In this document: in pieces, positions 29,363-37,033 of the stretch
Layout: each line of letters starts with the position of its first letter
Numbering within the stretch: position 1 is the stretch's first letter
Assembly: GCA_018968865.1 (NCBI GenBank)
Contig: JAGWZP010000002.1
Span: 1 to 37,033 of the forward strand
Direction: 5' to 3'
DNA from: Patescibacteria group bacterium
GTDB lineage: Bacteria; Patescibacteria; Paceibacteria; UBA9973; UBA2103
DNA length: 37,033 bases
The notes under the pieces: generated by a model
Seen by the model: only the letters and a program-made list of their open reading frames with translations
Databases searched by the model: none
Told to the model about the DNA's origin: nothing
Program-made: the position numbers and the translations under genes

Positions 29363-29668
29363 ATGTCCAAAGAATACAGTTTGCCGCTGGATGAAGCACA
29401 GGTCTTTTTCTTCGCGGAGATGATCGCCCTCATGTACTGCTCGGTTGTCAGAAGGGCCTGTCTAATGTCCATGTGTTCCGAAGCTCCGTTCGCTCCTGTT
29501 TTTCTGGAGACGGCATTACGGGAAAATCTTCGGGCGCTACTTCGCGAACCACTCCGCAATCCGTTTTTCCGAGGGAAGTTCACTGAATATTTCCAACGTC
29601 ATGAACACGAAGACGTACGCGAAGTCGCGTGGGCATGGATGGAAGAGGTACTGGTTTGGGAAAGCTAG
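29363..29668 (+). CDS. small island protein, unknown
   Basis: 101 residues with an Arg/Glu-rich C-terminal half (RENLRALLREPLRNPFFRGK, EDVREVAWAWMEEVLVWES) and a hydrophobic patch with cysteines (MIALMYCSVVRRACLMSMCS). No clear signal peptide; family not recognised. The start is supported by AGGGAG about 7 nt upstream and a canonical promoter with an operator-like palindrome. It is a single transcript ending at the terminator that starts within its stop codon. Confidence 0.72.
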   Translation: MSKEYSLPLDEAQVFFFAEMIALMYCSVVRRACLMSMCSEAPFAPVFLETALRENLRALLREPLRNPFFRGKFTEYFQRHEHEDVREVAWAWMEEVLVWES

Positions 29669-29704
29669 CCGTCACCAGCAAAAAGCCGCTGGGGACGGCT
29701 TTTT
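29667..29704 (+). terminator. intrinsic terminator
   Basis: Stem AGCCGTC-A-CCAGC / GCTGG-G-GACGGCT with one A-G mismatch, followed by TTTTTG. An alternative shorter stem AAAAAGCCG/CGGCTTTTT uses the same 3' half. Confidence 0.88.
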
Positions 29705-29719
29705 GTTTCCCTTCACCGC

Positions 29720-29773
29720 CCTCCGGCTCGGGAGGCGTGGAGTGATTTGACAAAAAGAGTTTTTAGTTATACT
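29720..29773 (+). promoter_or_regulatory. conserved block plus promoter, copy 2
   Basis: CCTCCGGCTCGGGAGGCGTGGAG (29720-29742), which can fold as CCTCC-GGCTCG-GGAGG, lies 4 nt before -35 TTGACA (29747-29752). The -10 TATACT is at 29768-29773, with a short 15-nt spacer. Confidence 0.8.
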
Positions 29774-29813
29774 CTATGAGACAGATAGAAATCACTCTTC
29801 AAAGGAGTTTGAC

Positions 29814-30299
29814 ATGAACAGGTTAGTTTTGATTTGGGCGATAGCAACAACCGCTATTGCCGCCGCCCTTGGAATCTTGCACTTCGCAAATCCGTATCCG
29901 CTCATCCAGATCCCCGATAAAGGGCATCGGCTGTACGCCACTCCGGATGAGCGCACGAACGACCTCATGGTACATGTTTTCAGTATGGCCGGGATTAAGC
30001 CATACGGAACGTTTACTGCCGGTCCTCATCAAACGCTCATGCGTGACGGCGTCACCGTCCTCGCGTATGGGGAAGGCATCAAAGGGGCCGGAATCTCCTT
30101 TCCCGTGGACGACCCAATGGCCGCCGCGACATCAGCACGAAAATTCCTCGCGCAGAATGGCGTTCAATCGTCCATCATGATGCCGTCAAAGGAACTGGGC
30201 GATAAACTGGTCGTGCTACAGTTGCCATTCGGCTGGGACATCGCATATCGTCTCCCCGGCAAGGACATGCCCCCGCCGGTCTGGGAACGGAAGTATTAA
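29814..30299 (+). CDS. small membrane-anchored or exported protein, unknown
   Basis: 161 residues. An N-terminal hydrophobic segment (LVLIWAIATTAIAAALGILH) acts as signal or anchor; the remainder is a compact mixed domain (PDKGHRLYATPDERTNDLMV, GVTVLAYGEGIKGAGISFPV, KLVVLQLPFGWDIAYRLPGK). Family not recognised. AAAGGAG 6-7 nt before the ATG and the copy-2 promoter support the start. It is a single-gene unit with its own terminator. Confidence 0.75.
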   Translation: MNRLVLIWAIATTAIAAALGILHFANPYPLIQIPDKGHRLYATPDERTNDLMVHVFSMAGIKPYGTFTAGPHQTLMRDGVTVLAYGEGIKGAGISFPVDDPMAAATSARKFLAQNGVQSSIMMPSKELGDKLVVLQLPFGWDIAYRLPGKDMPPPVWERKY

Positions 30300-30302
30300 G
30301 AA

Positions 30303-30342
30303 TCGCCCTCAACGAAAACCGTTGGAGGGCGGTTTTCTTTTT
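30303..30342 (+). terminator. intrinsic terminator
   Basis: Stem CGCCCTC-AACG / CGTT-G-GAGGGCG with one bulged G, followed by GTTTTCTTTTT, right after the stop of the preceding gene. Confidence 0.88.
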
Positions 30343-30351
30343 CCTCATCCA

Positions 30352-30418
30352 CCCTCCGGCTCGGGGAGGCGTGGAGGAGTTGACTTGACCCGGGCGCGGG
30401 ACTAAAGTCTGTCCGGGT
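30352..30418 (+). promoter_or_regulatory. conserved block plus promoter, copy 3, with operator-like repeat
   Basis: CCCTCCGGCTCGGGGAGGCGTGGAG (30352-30376): the loop GGCTCG is kept while the stem has become CCCTCC/GGGAGG, a compensating change against copy 2. -35 TTGACT (30380-30385), 17 nt, -10 TAAAGT (30403-30408). The inverted repeat ACCCGG/CCGGGT (30388-30393 and 30413-30418) encloses the -10 box and may bind a regulator. Confidence 0.75.
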
Positions 30419-30444
30419 ACGTTAATTTTTCGAGGAGAGCGGAG

Positions 30445-30795
30445 ATGTCAGAGGGATCGTTGATGTTCAAAGATAAGGCGAGCGCTCTCGCGGCCATGAA
30501 CCTCGAGATGGAACTTGAAAAGGCGGTCCGGTCGGGGATAAAGCTCACTCGCAGGAAATGGACCGGCATAGAGTTGGTGCCCCAAGCGCTCGAAAACAGA
30601 GCGGTGCCTATTATTCGGAAGATGTTGGCGGATATCAATCCGGAAGTGCTCGGTAACATCCCGAAGATGAACGCCAAGGTCATCTGGGAAGTCTATTGGT
30701 ATTTGCAGATCAAGCCGGGCGGTGTGCGAATATCTTTCTTTAAGCTCCTCATCGAGCTCAACAAGAATCCGCACTTCGCTTCTATGTTCGCCTAA
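30445..30795 (+). CDS. small island protein, unknown
   Basis: 116 residues, mixed charged and helical (MSEGSLMFKDKASALAAMNL, ENRAVPIIRKMLADINPEVL, VIWEVYWYLQIKPGGVRISF), without signal peptide or membrane span. Family not recognised. GAGGAG about 9 nt before ATG 30445 and the copy-3 promoter support the start. The stop codon is part of the terminator stem behind it. It is the last unit of the island before grpE. Confidence 0.72.
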   Translation: MSEGSLMFKDKASALAAMNLEMELEKAVRSGIKLTRRKWTGIELVPQALENRAVPIIRKMLADINPEVLGNIPKMNAKVIWEVYWYLQIKPGGVRISFFKLLIELNKNPHFASMFA

Positions 30796-30824
30796 ACGCC
30801 ACCTCCGGGTGGCGTTCGTTTTTA
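30795..30824 (+). terminator. intrinsic terminator
   Basis: Stem AACGCCACC / GGTGGCGTT with loop TCCG, then CGTTTTTATT. The T-run abuts the -35 box of grpE. Confidence 0.92.
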
Positions 30825-30853
30825 TTGACCCAGCAAAAAATTTCGGGCATAGT
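30825..30853 (+). promoter_or_regulatory. grpE promoter
   Basis: -35 TTGACC (30825-30830), 17 nt, -10 CATAGT (30848-30853), which ends 6 nt before the ATG: a leaderless arrangement. No CIRCE-type repeat (TTAGCACTC-N9-GAGTGCTAA) was seen here or before dnaK. Confidence 0.75.
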
Positions 30854-30859
30854 AGGCGC

Positions 30860-31402
30860 ATGGAATGGAAAGGGGATGACATAGAGCCGGAAAACGTGAT
30901 TGAACCCGACACTGAAGAAGCCGGGGAAGAAAAAGCCGAGGCGAAGGTGAAGAAGCTCCGCGACGAACTCGCCGCCTGCCGCAAAGAACGAACTGAATAC
31001 AGGGACGGCTGGCAGAGAGCGAAGGCCGATTACGTGAACGCGCTCAAGCGTTTTGGCGACGACTCAAAGACGGCTGAACTGCGGGGTAAAGTGAAGGCCG
31101 TGGAGACGCTCCTGCCAGCCTTTGACGCGCTGGAGCGCTCCAAAGAGCACGGCGAGATTCCGGAAGGGTTCCTCGCCATCGCGAAACAGCTGGAGAGCGC
31201 GTTCGCTTCGCTCGGGCTGACAGCCCTCGGCGAGGTCGGCGAGAAGTTCAACCCCTCATTCCACGAAGCGCTCGGCCAGGACCCGACCGACGACAGCGAA
31301 GCCGACGACACCGTCACGGCCGTGCTGGAAAAAGGATGGAAGGTCGGCGATGCGGTCATCCGTCCGGCAAAGGTCCGCGTCGCACACTTTGCACGGTCGT
31401 AA
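30860..31402 (+). CDS. grpE: GrpE nucleotide-exchange factor
   Basis: 180 residues. It releases ADP from DnaK. An acidic N-terminal tail and a long coiled coil (KVKKLRDELAACRKERTEYR, DGWQRAKADYVNALKRF) are followed by the beta domain (FNPSFHEALGQDPTDDSEAD, TVTAVLEKGWKVGDAVIRPA, KVRVAHF), all typical. The start at 30860 agrees with the promoter; a longer frame from 30722 would run through the previous gene's terminator. dnaK follows with its own promoter. Confidence 0.95.
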   Translation: MEWKGDDIEPENVIEPDTEEAGEEKAEAKVKKLRDELAACRKERTEYRDGWQRAKADYVNALKRFGDDSKTAELRGKVKAVETLLPAFDALERSKEHGEIPEGFLAIAKQLESAFASLGLTALGEVGEKFNPSFHEALGQDPTDDSEADDTVTAVLEKGWKVGDAVIRPAKVRVAHFARS

Positions 31403-31417
31403 CGGGAAGCGTACAAT
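31389..31417 (+). promoter_or_regulatory. dnaK promoter inside the end of grpE
   Basis: -35 TTGCAC (31389-31394), 17 nt, -10 TACAAT (31412-31417), leaving a leader of roughly 18 nt before the dnaK ATG. Confidence 0.6.
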
Positions 31418-31441
31418 AGTATCTCTAACTTTAATAAACGT

Positions 31442-33334
31442 ATGGCAAAAATTCTTGGCATTGACTTGGGCACCACGAACTCCGCGATGGCTATCGTGGA
31501 AGGCGGCGAACCGCGCGTTCTGGAGAACGCCGAGGGCGCGCGCACGACCCCGAGCATTGTGGCGGTGGGGAAGACCGGCGAGCGCATCGTCGGCACCCTG
31601 GCCAAGCGTCAGTCGGTGACGAACCCGCTCAACACCATCTTCCAGATAAAGCGCTTCATCGGCCACTCCTTTGACGAGCCGGCGGTGCAGAAGGATAAGG
31701 CGTCGGTACCGTTCGAGATGCGCAAGACCGACACCGGCAGTATTGAGGTGAAGATGACCGAGAAGTGGTACCGCCCGGAGGAAATCTCCGCAATGATACT
31801 CGGCAAACTGAAGGCCGATGCCGAAGCGAAGCTTGGCGAGAAGATCTCCCAGGCGGTCATCACCGTCCCCGCATACTTCAACGACGACCAGCGAAGCGCG
31901 ACGAAGGCCGCCGGACAGATCGCCGGACTTGAAGTGCTCCGCATCATCAACGAGCCGACGGCCGCCGCGCTCGCATACGGATTTAATAAAAAGAAAGACG
32001 AGAAGATCGCCGTGTTCGACTTCGGCGGCGGCACCTTCGACATTTCGGTCTTGGAAGTGGGCGGCGACGTCATTGAGGTGAAGAGCACTGACGGCGACGC
32101 GCACCTGGGGGGCAAGGACATTGACCAGAAGATCATCAACTGGCTCGCTGACGAATTTAAGAAAGAGAGCGGCATCGACGTGCGCGGCGACGCGCTCGCG
32201 CGCCAGCGCCTGGATGAAGCGGCCGAAAAGGCAAAGATAGAACTCTCGAGCGCGATGGAAACGGAGATCAACATCCCATTCCTCACGAGCGATGCTTCCG
32301 GCCCGCGCCACCTGCTCATCAAGATGACCCGCGCGAAGTTGGAAGAACTCTCGAGCGAGTTTATCCAGCGGGCGATGGACATCACGAAGCGCGCGATGGA
32401 GGCCTCGCCGTTCAAAGTGCCGGAGATCAACGAAGTCATCCTCGTGGGCGGCCAGACGCGTATGCCCGCCATCCAGCAGGCCGTGGAGAAATTCTTCGGC
32501 AAGAAGCCGAATATGACCGTGAACCCGGACGAAGTGGTCGCGATCGGCGCCGCGATCCAGGCCGGCATCCTGCAGGGCGACGTGAAGGATATTCTGCTCG
32601 TGGACGTCATTCCGCTTTCGCTCGCCATTGAGACGATGGGTGGCGTCGCCACCAAGCTCATTGAGCGCAATACGGCGATCCCGACCTCTCGCTCGCAGAC
32701 CTTCTCCACCGCCGCGGACAATCAGCCGTCGGTAGAGATCCACATCACGCAGGGCGAGCGCGCGATGAGCGCCGACAACAAGTCCTTGGGCAAGTTTATG
32801 CTGGACGGCATTCCGCCGGCGCCGCGCGGCATGCCGCAAGTGGAAGTGACGTTTGACGTGGACGCGTCCGGCATCCTGACCGTCACCGCCAAGGAGAAGA
32901 CGACCGGCAAGGCGCAATCCATCAAGATAACCGGCTCCACCGGCCTCTCCAAGGACGACATTGCGAAGATGCAGGCCGACGCCGAGGCGCACGCGGAAGA
33001 CGATAAGAAACGCCAGGAGCTCGTGGAAGCGCGCAACATTGCCGACCAGGCCGTGTACGCGGCCGAGAAGGCGATTAAGGACCACGGCGAGAAGGCCGGC
33101 GCGGAAGTGGTGAAGGACGTGCAGGATAAGATTGACGCCCTCAAGACCGCGCACAAGAGCGAAGACGTCGACACCATCAAGACGGCAACCGAGACGCTCT
33201 CATCGGCGCTCTCGAAGATTGGCGAGGCGATGGCGAAGGCCCAGACCCCGCCGGCGTCTGACGCCGGTGGCACGCCGCCTCCGCCCGACGCTCCGGCAGG
33301 CCCCACCGACGCCGAATTCAAAGAAAAGCCCTAA
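31442..33334 (+). CDS. dnaK: chaperone DnaK (Hsp70)
   Basis: 630 residues. The ATPase domain has [69 protein letters not shown] and [20 protein letters not shown]. The substrate-binding domain begins near [20 protein letters not shown], followed by the helical lid and a Pro/Ala/Gly-rich tail without an EEVD-like end. It works with GrpE (upstream) and DnaJ (2 nt downstream). A 632-residue frame on the opposite strand is only a codon-bias shadow. Confidence 0.98.
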   Translation: MAKILGIDLGTTNSAMAIVEGGEPRVLENAEGARTTPSIVAVGKTGERIVGTLAKRQSVTNPLNTIFQIKRFIGHSFDEPAVQKDKASVPFEMRKTDTGSIEVKMTEKWYRPEEISAMILGKLKADAEAKLGEKISQAVITVPAYFNDDQRSATKAAGQIAGLEVLRIINEPTAAALAYGFNKKKDEKIAVFDFGGGTFDISVLEVGGDVIEVKSTDGDAHLGGKDIDQKIINWLADEFKKESGIDVRGDALARQRLDEAAEKAKIELSSAMETEINIPFLTSDASGPRHLLIKMTRAKLEELSSEFIQRAMDITKRAMEASPFKVPEINEVILVGGQTRMPAIQQAVEKFFGKKPNMTVNPDEVVAIGAAIQAGILQGDVKDILLVDVIPLSLAIETMGGVATKLIERNTAIPTSRSQTFSTAADNQPSVEIHITQGERAMSADNKSLGKFMLDGIPPAPRGMPQVEVTFDVDASGILTVTAKEKTTGKAQSIKITGSTGLSKDDIAKMQADAEAHAEDDKKRQELVEARNIADQAVYAAEKAIKDHGEKAGAEVVKDVQDKIDALKTAHKSEDVDTIKTATETLSSALSKIGEAMAKAQTPPASDAGGTPPPPDAPAGPTDAEFKEKP

Positions 33335-33336
33335 GT

Positions 33337-34428
33337 ATGGCAAAGGATTATTACAACGTGCTCGGCGTGGACCGCAAAGCGAGCAAGGACGACATCAAGA
33401 AGGCGTTCCGGAAGCTCGCGCACAAGTACCATCCCGACAAGGGCGGCACCGACGAGTCCAAGTTCAAGGAAATCACCGAGGCGTACTCGGTCTTAAGCGA
33501 CGACAAGAAGCGCCGCGAGTATGACGCGTACGGGCAGGCGTTCCCGGGCGGGCATCCCGGCGCCGGAGGCGCCGGGGGGAATCCGTTCGGCGGATTTGAT
33601 TTTTCCCAATTCCAGCAGGGATTCGGGAACGGCGGGAATGTGGAGTTCGATTTCGGCGACATCTTCGGCGATATGTTCGGCGGCACGCGCGGCCAGGCGC
33701 GCGCGCCGCGCGGCCGCGACATTTCCATTGATTTGGAAATTCCGTTCAAGGACGCCGCCTTCGGCACGACCCGCACGGTGCTTCTCACCAAAGTCTCCAC
33801 GTGTACGCTCTGCAAAGGTAGTGGGGCGAAACCCGGCACTGAGCTGGAAACCTGCACAACCTGCAACGGTAGCGGCCGCGTGCACGAGACGCGTAATTCC
33901 ATACTCGGGCAGTTCACGAGCGTGCGCACCTGCGCCGCCTGCGAAGGCACCGGCAAGATACCGAAAGAGAAGTGCCCGGAGTGTAAGGGCCACGGCGTTC
34001 ACCGCAAGCAGGAAGAAATCAAGGTGAACATCCCCGCCGGCATAGACAACGGCGAGATGATACGCCTGCCGGGGCAGGGCGAAGCCATTAAGGCCGGTAC
34101 CGCGGGCGACCTCTACGTGAAAGTCCACGTGAAGCCGCACGCGACCTTCCGCCGCGACGGCGCGAATCTCATCATGGACCTGCCGGTGAAGCTCACTGAT
34201 GCGCTTCTTGGCACTACCGTTTCCATAGAAAGTCTGGAAGGGAAGACGCTTGAAGTGAAAATCCCGCCGATGAAGCGCGCCGAAGAGCTCCTACGCGTAA
34301 CCGGCAAAGGCATCCCCGAGCAGGGCGGCCGCGGCGACCTCATTATCCGCTTGGAAGTCGCTCTCCCGCACAAGCTCTCGGGCAAAGCCCGTAAAACGGT
34401 TGAAGACCTCAAATCCGAGGGGCTCTAA
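33337..34428 (+). CDS. dnaJ: co-chaperone DnaJ (Hsp40)
   Basis: 363 residues. J-domain with the HPD motif (KYHPDKGG), a Gly/Phe-rich region ([20 protein letters not shown]), the four CxxCxGxG zinc repeats ([32 protein letters not shown]) and two C-terminal beta domains. It delivers unfolded clients to DnaK and stimulates its ATPase. It follows dnaK by 2 nt and is convergent with the sigma remnant behind it. Confidence 0.97.
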   Translation: MAKDYYNVLGVDRKASKDDIKKAFRKLAHKYHPDKGGTDESKFKEITEAYSVLSDDKKRREYDAYGQAFPGGHPGAGGAGGNPFGGFDFSQFQQGFGNGGNVEFDFGDIFGDMFGGTRGQARAPRGRDISIDLEIPFKDAAFGTTRTVLLTKVSTCTLCKGSGAKPGTELETCTTCNGSGRVHETRNSILGQFTSVRTCAACEGTGKIPKEKCPECKGHGVHRKQEEIKVNIPAGIDNGEMIRLPGQGEAIKAGTAGDLYVKVHVKPHATFRRDGANLIMDLPVKLTDALLGTTVSIESLEGKTLEVKIPPMKRAEELLRVTGKGIPEQGGRGDLIIRLEVALPHKLSGKARKTVEDLKSEGL

Positions 34429-34429
34429 C

Positions 34430-34624
34430 CTACGCCGCGGCGCCTTGGAGCATCCGGAGCTTTTCAAGCCCGCGGTGCGCCTGGACTGCTGTCGTGTTTT
34501 TAGATTGCCCAGAGATGAGCGACATCTCTTCGAGCGAGAGTCCCTGGACGTAGCGCATGCGCATCACTTGATAACTTTTGTGGTATAATGAGCTCGCAGA
34601 CACAATGCATATCCGATCTGCCAT
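34430..34624 (-). pseudogene. remnant of an ECF/sigma-70 factor (region 4 only)
   Basis: The 64-codon frame carries a clear region 4: SYQVMRMRYVQGLSLEEMSL, then ISGQSKNTTAVQAHRGLEKL and RMLQGAAA. Sigma region 2 and any own promoter are absent. The recognisable part begins near 34578; upstream of it the strand runs into the promoter and start of the divergent TrmB-like gene. It is therefore probably the 3' end of a lost sigma gene. The alternative, a free region-4 microprotein, cannot be ruled out. Confidence 0.65.
34584..34589 (+). promoter_or_regulatory. -10 box of the TrmB-like gene
   Basis: TGGTATAAT, an extended -10 with the TATAAT hexamer, 15 nt before the ATG at 34605. Confidence 0.65.
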
Positions 34625-35342
34625 TGAGCAATTAGGATATTCTCCTCACGAAGTGAAGGTCTACCTCGCCACCCTTGAGCTCGGCGGGAGTACGGCGACG
34701 GACATCGCCGAGAAGACCCGGATACCCCGCACCACCGTCAATCTCATCATTGATTCATTGCATCAAAAGGGATTGCTCAATGCCTATGTCCAGCGCCGAA
34801 GGAAGATATGGGCTGCAGAAAATCCGAACAAACTGCTCATCCGCCTCAAGGAACGCGAAGCCGCGTTAAAAGTAATTCTCCCCGAACTTCAGTCTCTCCA
34901 GCGGGACACCGGCGCAAAGTTGACCGTACGCACGTATACCGGAGCGGAAGAAATCAAACAGATCATGAATGACATTCTTGAGACGAAGCACCGCTTGTCG
35001 GCGATTCATCCGTGGGATGACTGGGTGGCGCTCCTGGGGAAGTCGTATATGGATGATTTCATAGAAAGCCGCGTGCGGAAGAACATACGCGCGCGCCTCC
35101 TCGTACCCAGAACGAAGACGACGTTCGCGCTGAAAGAAAGAGATGCAAAAGAGCTTCGGATAACGCAGTTCCTGCCGAATTCGGTCGCCATCAATAATTC
35201 CAATTTCATATACGGCAACAAGGTCGCCATCATTTCTTTGAAAACGAACCAGCCCGTAGGGATATTGATTGAGAATAAAGATTTCAACCACACGATGAAG
35301 GTTCTCTTTGAAAGCCTCTGGCGGCAGAGCGGGGGAGCGTAA
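34605..35342 (+). CDS. TrmB-family-like transcriptional regulator
   Basis: 245 residues. The N-terminal winged helix is MHIRSAIEQLGYSPHEVKVY, LATLELGGSTATDIAEKTRI, PRTTVNLIIDSLHQKGLLNA, followed by a coiled-coil dimer helix (LIRLKEREAALKVILPELQS). The C-terminal half (about 100-245) has the PLD-like effector fold pattern of TrmB proteins, with no ligand recognisable. The start at 34605 follows the extended -10 box; an in-frame start at 34578 would lie before it. Possible targets are the adjacent membrane-protein and ABC-exporter genes. Confidence 0.85.
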   Translation: MHIRSAIEQLGYSPHEVKVYLATLELGGSTATDIAEKTRIPRTTVNLIIDSLHQKGLLNAYVQRRRKIWAAENPNKLLIRLKEREAALKVILPELQSLQRDTGAKLTVRTYTGAEEIKQIMNDILETKHRLSAIHPWDDWVALLGKSYMDDFIESRVRKNIRARLLVPRTKTTFALKERDAKELRITQFLPNSVAINNSNFIYGNKVAIISLKTNQPVGILIENKDFNHTMKVLFESLWRQSGGA

Positions 35343-35364
35343 CGGCAGGGTGTATACTTCTTTC

Positions 35365-35895
35365 ATGACCGCCACATCGACGACCGGTGCAATCGCTCAA
35401 GTGAACGCGCTCGCGACGCATACGGCGTTCACGATATGGAACTCGGCGAGCGATTTTCTCGTCATCATCGTCCTTTTTGGCGTCTTCTTCCTCTTCGCGT
35501 GGTATATCGGGCGCGCCACGCTTCTCTCGGTCTTGCTTGCATTCTATGCGGCGTATGCCATCTACGAGATGTTCCCGTATATCTCCTATCTCCCTTCGGC
35601 GCCTGCGCTGACCGCACTCCTCTCGCACGTCGCCCTCTATCTCGGCTTATCCTTCGTGTTCTACATCATCCTCCGGCGCGTCGTAGTCTCTGATTTTCTG
35701 TATGTCGGCATCGTGGGGACGATCGTACTCGCATTTCTCGCCGCGACTTTCCTCATCGCGCTCGCGTACCACGTGTTCCCCGTGGCGGATGTGTACCGCT
35801 TCACACCCGCCGTCGACGCACTCTTTGCGCCCAAGGCTTACTTCTTCTGGTGGTTCTCGGCGCCCGCCATCGGCCTCTTCTTCCTCGCGAGATAA
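35365..35895 (+). CDS. multi-pass membrane protein, unknown
   Basis: 176 residues with about five hydrophobic spans (near 24-46, 47-72, 78-102, 110-138 and 150-175) and few charges. Family not recognised; the general look recalls CvpA-like small membrane proteins of CPR genomes. ATG 35365 follows TATACT (35353-35358) by 6 nt, so it is probably leaderless; an in-frame start at 35308 would overlap the regulator gene. The ABC exporter gene begins 8 nt after its stop. Confidence 0.75.
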   Translation: MTATSTTGAIAQVNALATHTAFTIWNSASDFLVIIVLFGVFFLFAWYIGRATLLSVLLAFYAAYAIYEMFPYISYLPSAPALTALLSHVALYLGLSFVFYIILRRVVVSDFLYVGIVGTIVLAFLAATFLIALAYHVFPVADVYRFTPAVDALFAPKAYFFWWFSAPAIGLFFLAR

Positions 35896-35903
35896 CACTC
35901 ATC

Positions 35904-37033
35904 ATGGAGGAAACTGACGGTGAGAAAAACGAACCAGTATCGCTTCGGGAAGGGTTTACAGGTATTTGGCGCCATGCACGCGAGTATCGTGGGACGATAC
36001 TCCTGCTCTGTACACTTGGCATTGTATCGGCAATAGCGAATGGTTTTGTGCCATACGTCACAGGACGATTCTTCGATACTCTTATCGCGCTTTCGAGAGG
36101 CCAGGTGGAATACGCGGCGGGACTACCGTACTACGTCGTCACGCTTCTCGCGTGGGCTTCGATACGAGTCATCTCCGACGCAGTGGACTGGTGGACTGAC
36201 CGAAAGCGGCGTTGGTTGAGTACGAATCTGCAGCTCGGCACGCAAGCGGAAGGGTTCGTGCATCTGTTGCAACTGCCGCTTTCGTTCCATACCCAGGAGC
36301 ACATGCAGGCGATATTCAGCCGAATCAGTAGCGCCTCGTGGCGCATGACAAGCATCGTGAGAACACTCATCGAGATCACTCCGCAGCTTCTCTCGGTCAT
36401 CATCGGCATTACGCTTGCCTTAAGTATCAACACGACGCTCGCAGAGATACTCTTGCTCGGCATTGTTGCGTACGGGATAGCGCTCGCGATACTTTTGCGC
36501 GGCACCGCTGCCACAGACCACCGTGCGCATCGGATGTGGAATGATCGCTGGAACGATGCCGCCGCCGCAGTTGAACAATCCGCAGCCGTGAAGCAGGTCG
36601 CCGGCGAGCCGTATGAAATAGGGAGGATACGAAAGACATTGCGCGGGGATGCCGTCGACTTGTGGTATAAGAACGAACTTAATTGGAACCGCGTCAATTT
36701 CTGGCAGCGCATAACGGTCTTCTTCACTCAACTGGGAATATTCATTGTCTCGGTTCACTACGTCGGCAATGGGCTCATAACAGTCGGCCAATTGGTCGCT
36801 ATCAACGGCTATGCACTTATGTTTTTTGGGCCTCTTGTCTCACTCGGGTACGGCTGGCAGGTGTTGCAAAACGGCATTACGGCAGCCGGTTCACTCGAAC
36901 GCATTTTCAATAAAAAACACGAAACATACCATCCGGAGAACGCCAAAATGGCCGGTACGACACGGGGATCCGTTGAGTTCGATGATGTCTCGTTTAATTA
37001 TGAAAATGTGCCGGAAGCCATTCTTTCTCACTT
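35904..37033 (+). CDS. ABC exporter, membrane domain and start of ATPase domain (3' end outside window)
   Basis: The frame is open from ATG 35904 to the window edge, about 376 codons. After a charged tail (MEETDGEKNEPVSLREGFTG) come spans typical of a type I (ABCB-like) exporter: TILLLCTLGIVSAIANGFVP, YYVVTLLAWASIRVI, LSVIIGITLALSIN, ILLLGIVAYGIALAILL, and the pair near the end (FFTQLGIFIVSVHYV, FFGPLVSLGYGWQVL). The nucleotide-binding domain has just begun (GSVEFDDVSFNYENVPEAIL), so Walker A lies beyond the edge. The substrate is unknown. A half-transporter that dimerises is expected. Confidence 0.9.
   Translation, partial: MEETDGEKNEPVSLREGFTGIWRHAREYRGTILLLCTLGIVSAIANGFVPYVTGRFFDTLIALSRGQVEYAAGLPYYVVTLLAWASIRVISDAVDWWTDRKRRWLSTNLQLGTQAEGFVHLLQLPLSFHTQEHMQAIFSRISSASWRMTSIVRTLIEITPQLLSVIIGITLALSINTTLAEILLLGIVAYGIALAILLRGTAATDHRAHRMWNDRWNDAAAAVEQSAAVKQVAGEPYEIGRIRKTLRGDAVDLWYKNELNWNRVNFWQRITVFFTQLGIFIVSVHYVGNGLITVGQLVAINGYALMFFGPLVSLGYGWQVLQNGITAAGSLERIFNKKHETYHPENAKMAGTTRGSVEFDDVSFNYENVPEAILSH

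Noticed and set aside
30796..31441. CIRCE element controlling grpE-dnaK
   Set aside because: No TTAGCACTC-N9-GAGTGCTAA-like repeat is seen upstream of grpE or dnaK, and no hrcA gene lies next to them.
31256..33154. 632-codon frame opposite dnaK
   Set aside because: dnaK on the plus strand is certain. The antisense frame is His/Arg-rich shadow translation, a known artefact of highly expressed GC-rich genes.

Overview
The window looks like a chromosomal segment of a GC-rich member of the Candidate Phyla Radiation (Patescibacteria, most likely Parcubacteria-like). This placement is inferred from gene content; no rRNA is present to confirm it. The pointers are densely packed and often shortened housekeeping genes (UvrC without its C-terminal helix-hairpin-helix domain, AlaS of about 609 residues, a short L13, an L36 without cysteines), DUF5671-like and SWIB proteins, and many small membrane proteins of unknown function. 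tRNA genes do not encode CCA.

Layout. 1-1.8 kb: 3' part of uvrC, then ddl and tRNA-Ala(TGC). 1.8-2.8 kb: membrane-anchored HtrA-like protease. 2.8-3.5 kb: five tRNA genes, with a minus-strand set Pro(GGG)-Val(CAC)-Pro(CGG) and a plus-strand set Ala(CGC)-Ala(GGC). Three of these are preceded by related hairpin modules of about 75-80 nt. 3.5-7.2 kb: SWIB protein, small membrane proteins, ychF and a DUF5671-like protein. 7.2-10.8 kb: leuS and a sigma-region-4/HARE-like protein. 10.8-18.1 kb: one long, tightly overlapping plus-strand run: an unrecognised membrane protein, mltG, mnmA, an ATP-cone nuclease-like protein, a four-cysteine PD-(D/E)XK nuclease, an MGMT-like protein, pcm and ung. Several of these act in DNA or protein repair. 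18.1-20.1 kb: M13 peptidase on the minus strand. 20.1-24.3 kb: alaS, an actin-fold-like protein and a baseplate-J-like membrane protein. 24.3-28.3 kb: translation/transcription operon infA-rpmJ-rpsM-rpsK-rpsD-rpoA-rplQ-rplM-rpsI. 28.3-30.8 kb: an accessory island of small unknown genes, mostly single units with a canonical promoter, a Shine-Dalgarno site and a terminator. 30.8-34.4 kb: grpE-dnaK-dnaJ. 34.4-37 kb: an ECF-sigma remnant, a TrmB-like regulator, a membrane protein and the 5' part of an ABC exporter gene.

Three patterns cut across the genes. (1) A family of paired palindromes based on GGAC(A/T)T...A(A/T)GTCC lies at the uvrC end and inside the reading frames of leuS and alaS. In leuS and alaS each pair adds the same 15-residue peptide material in the same frame, much like the palindromic elements of Rickettsia. 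(2) About a dozen genes have a -10 box only 6-9 nt before the start codon and no Shine-Dalgarno site, so they are probably leaderless. The 28.5-30.8 kb island is the clear exception. (3) In that island a conserved block (CCGGCTCGGGAGGCGTGGAG) sits directly upstream of the -35 box of three unrelated small genes. The in-frame palindromes and the repeated tRNA-leader modules are the best candidates for something undescribed.
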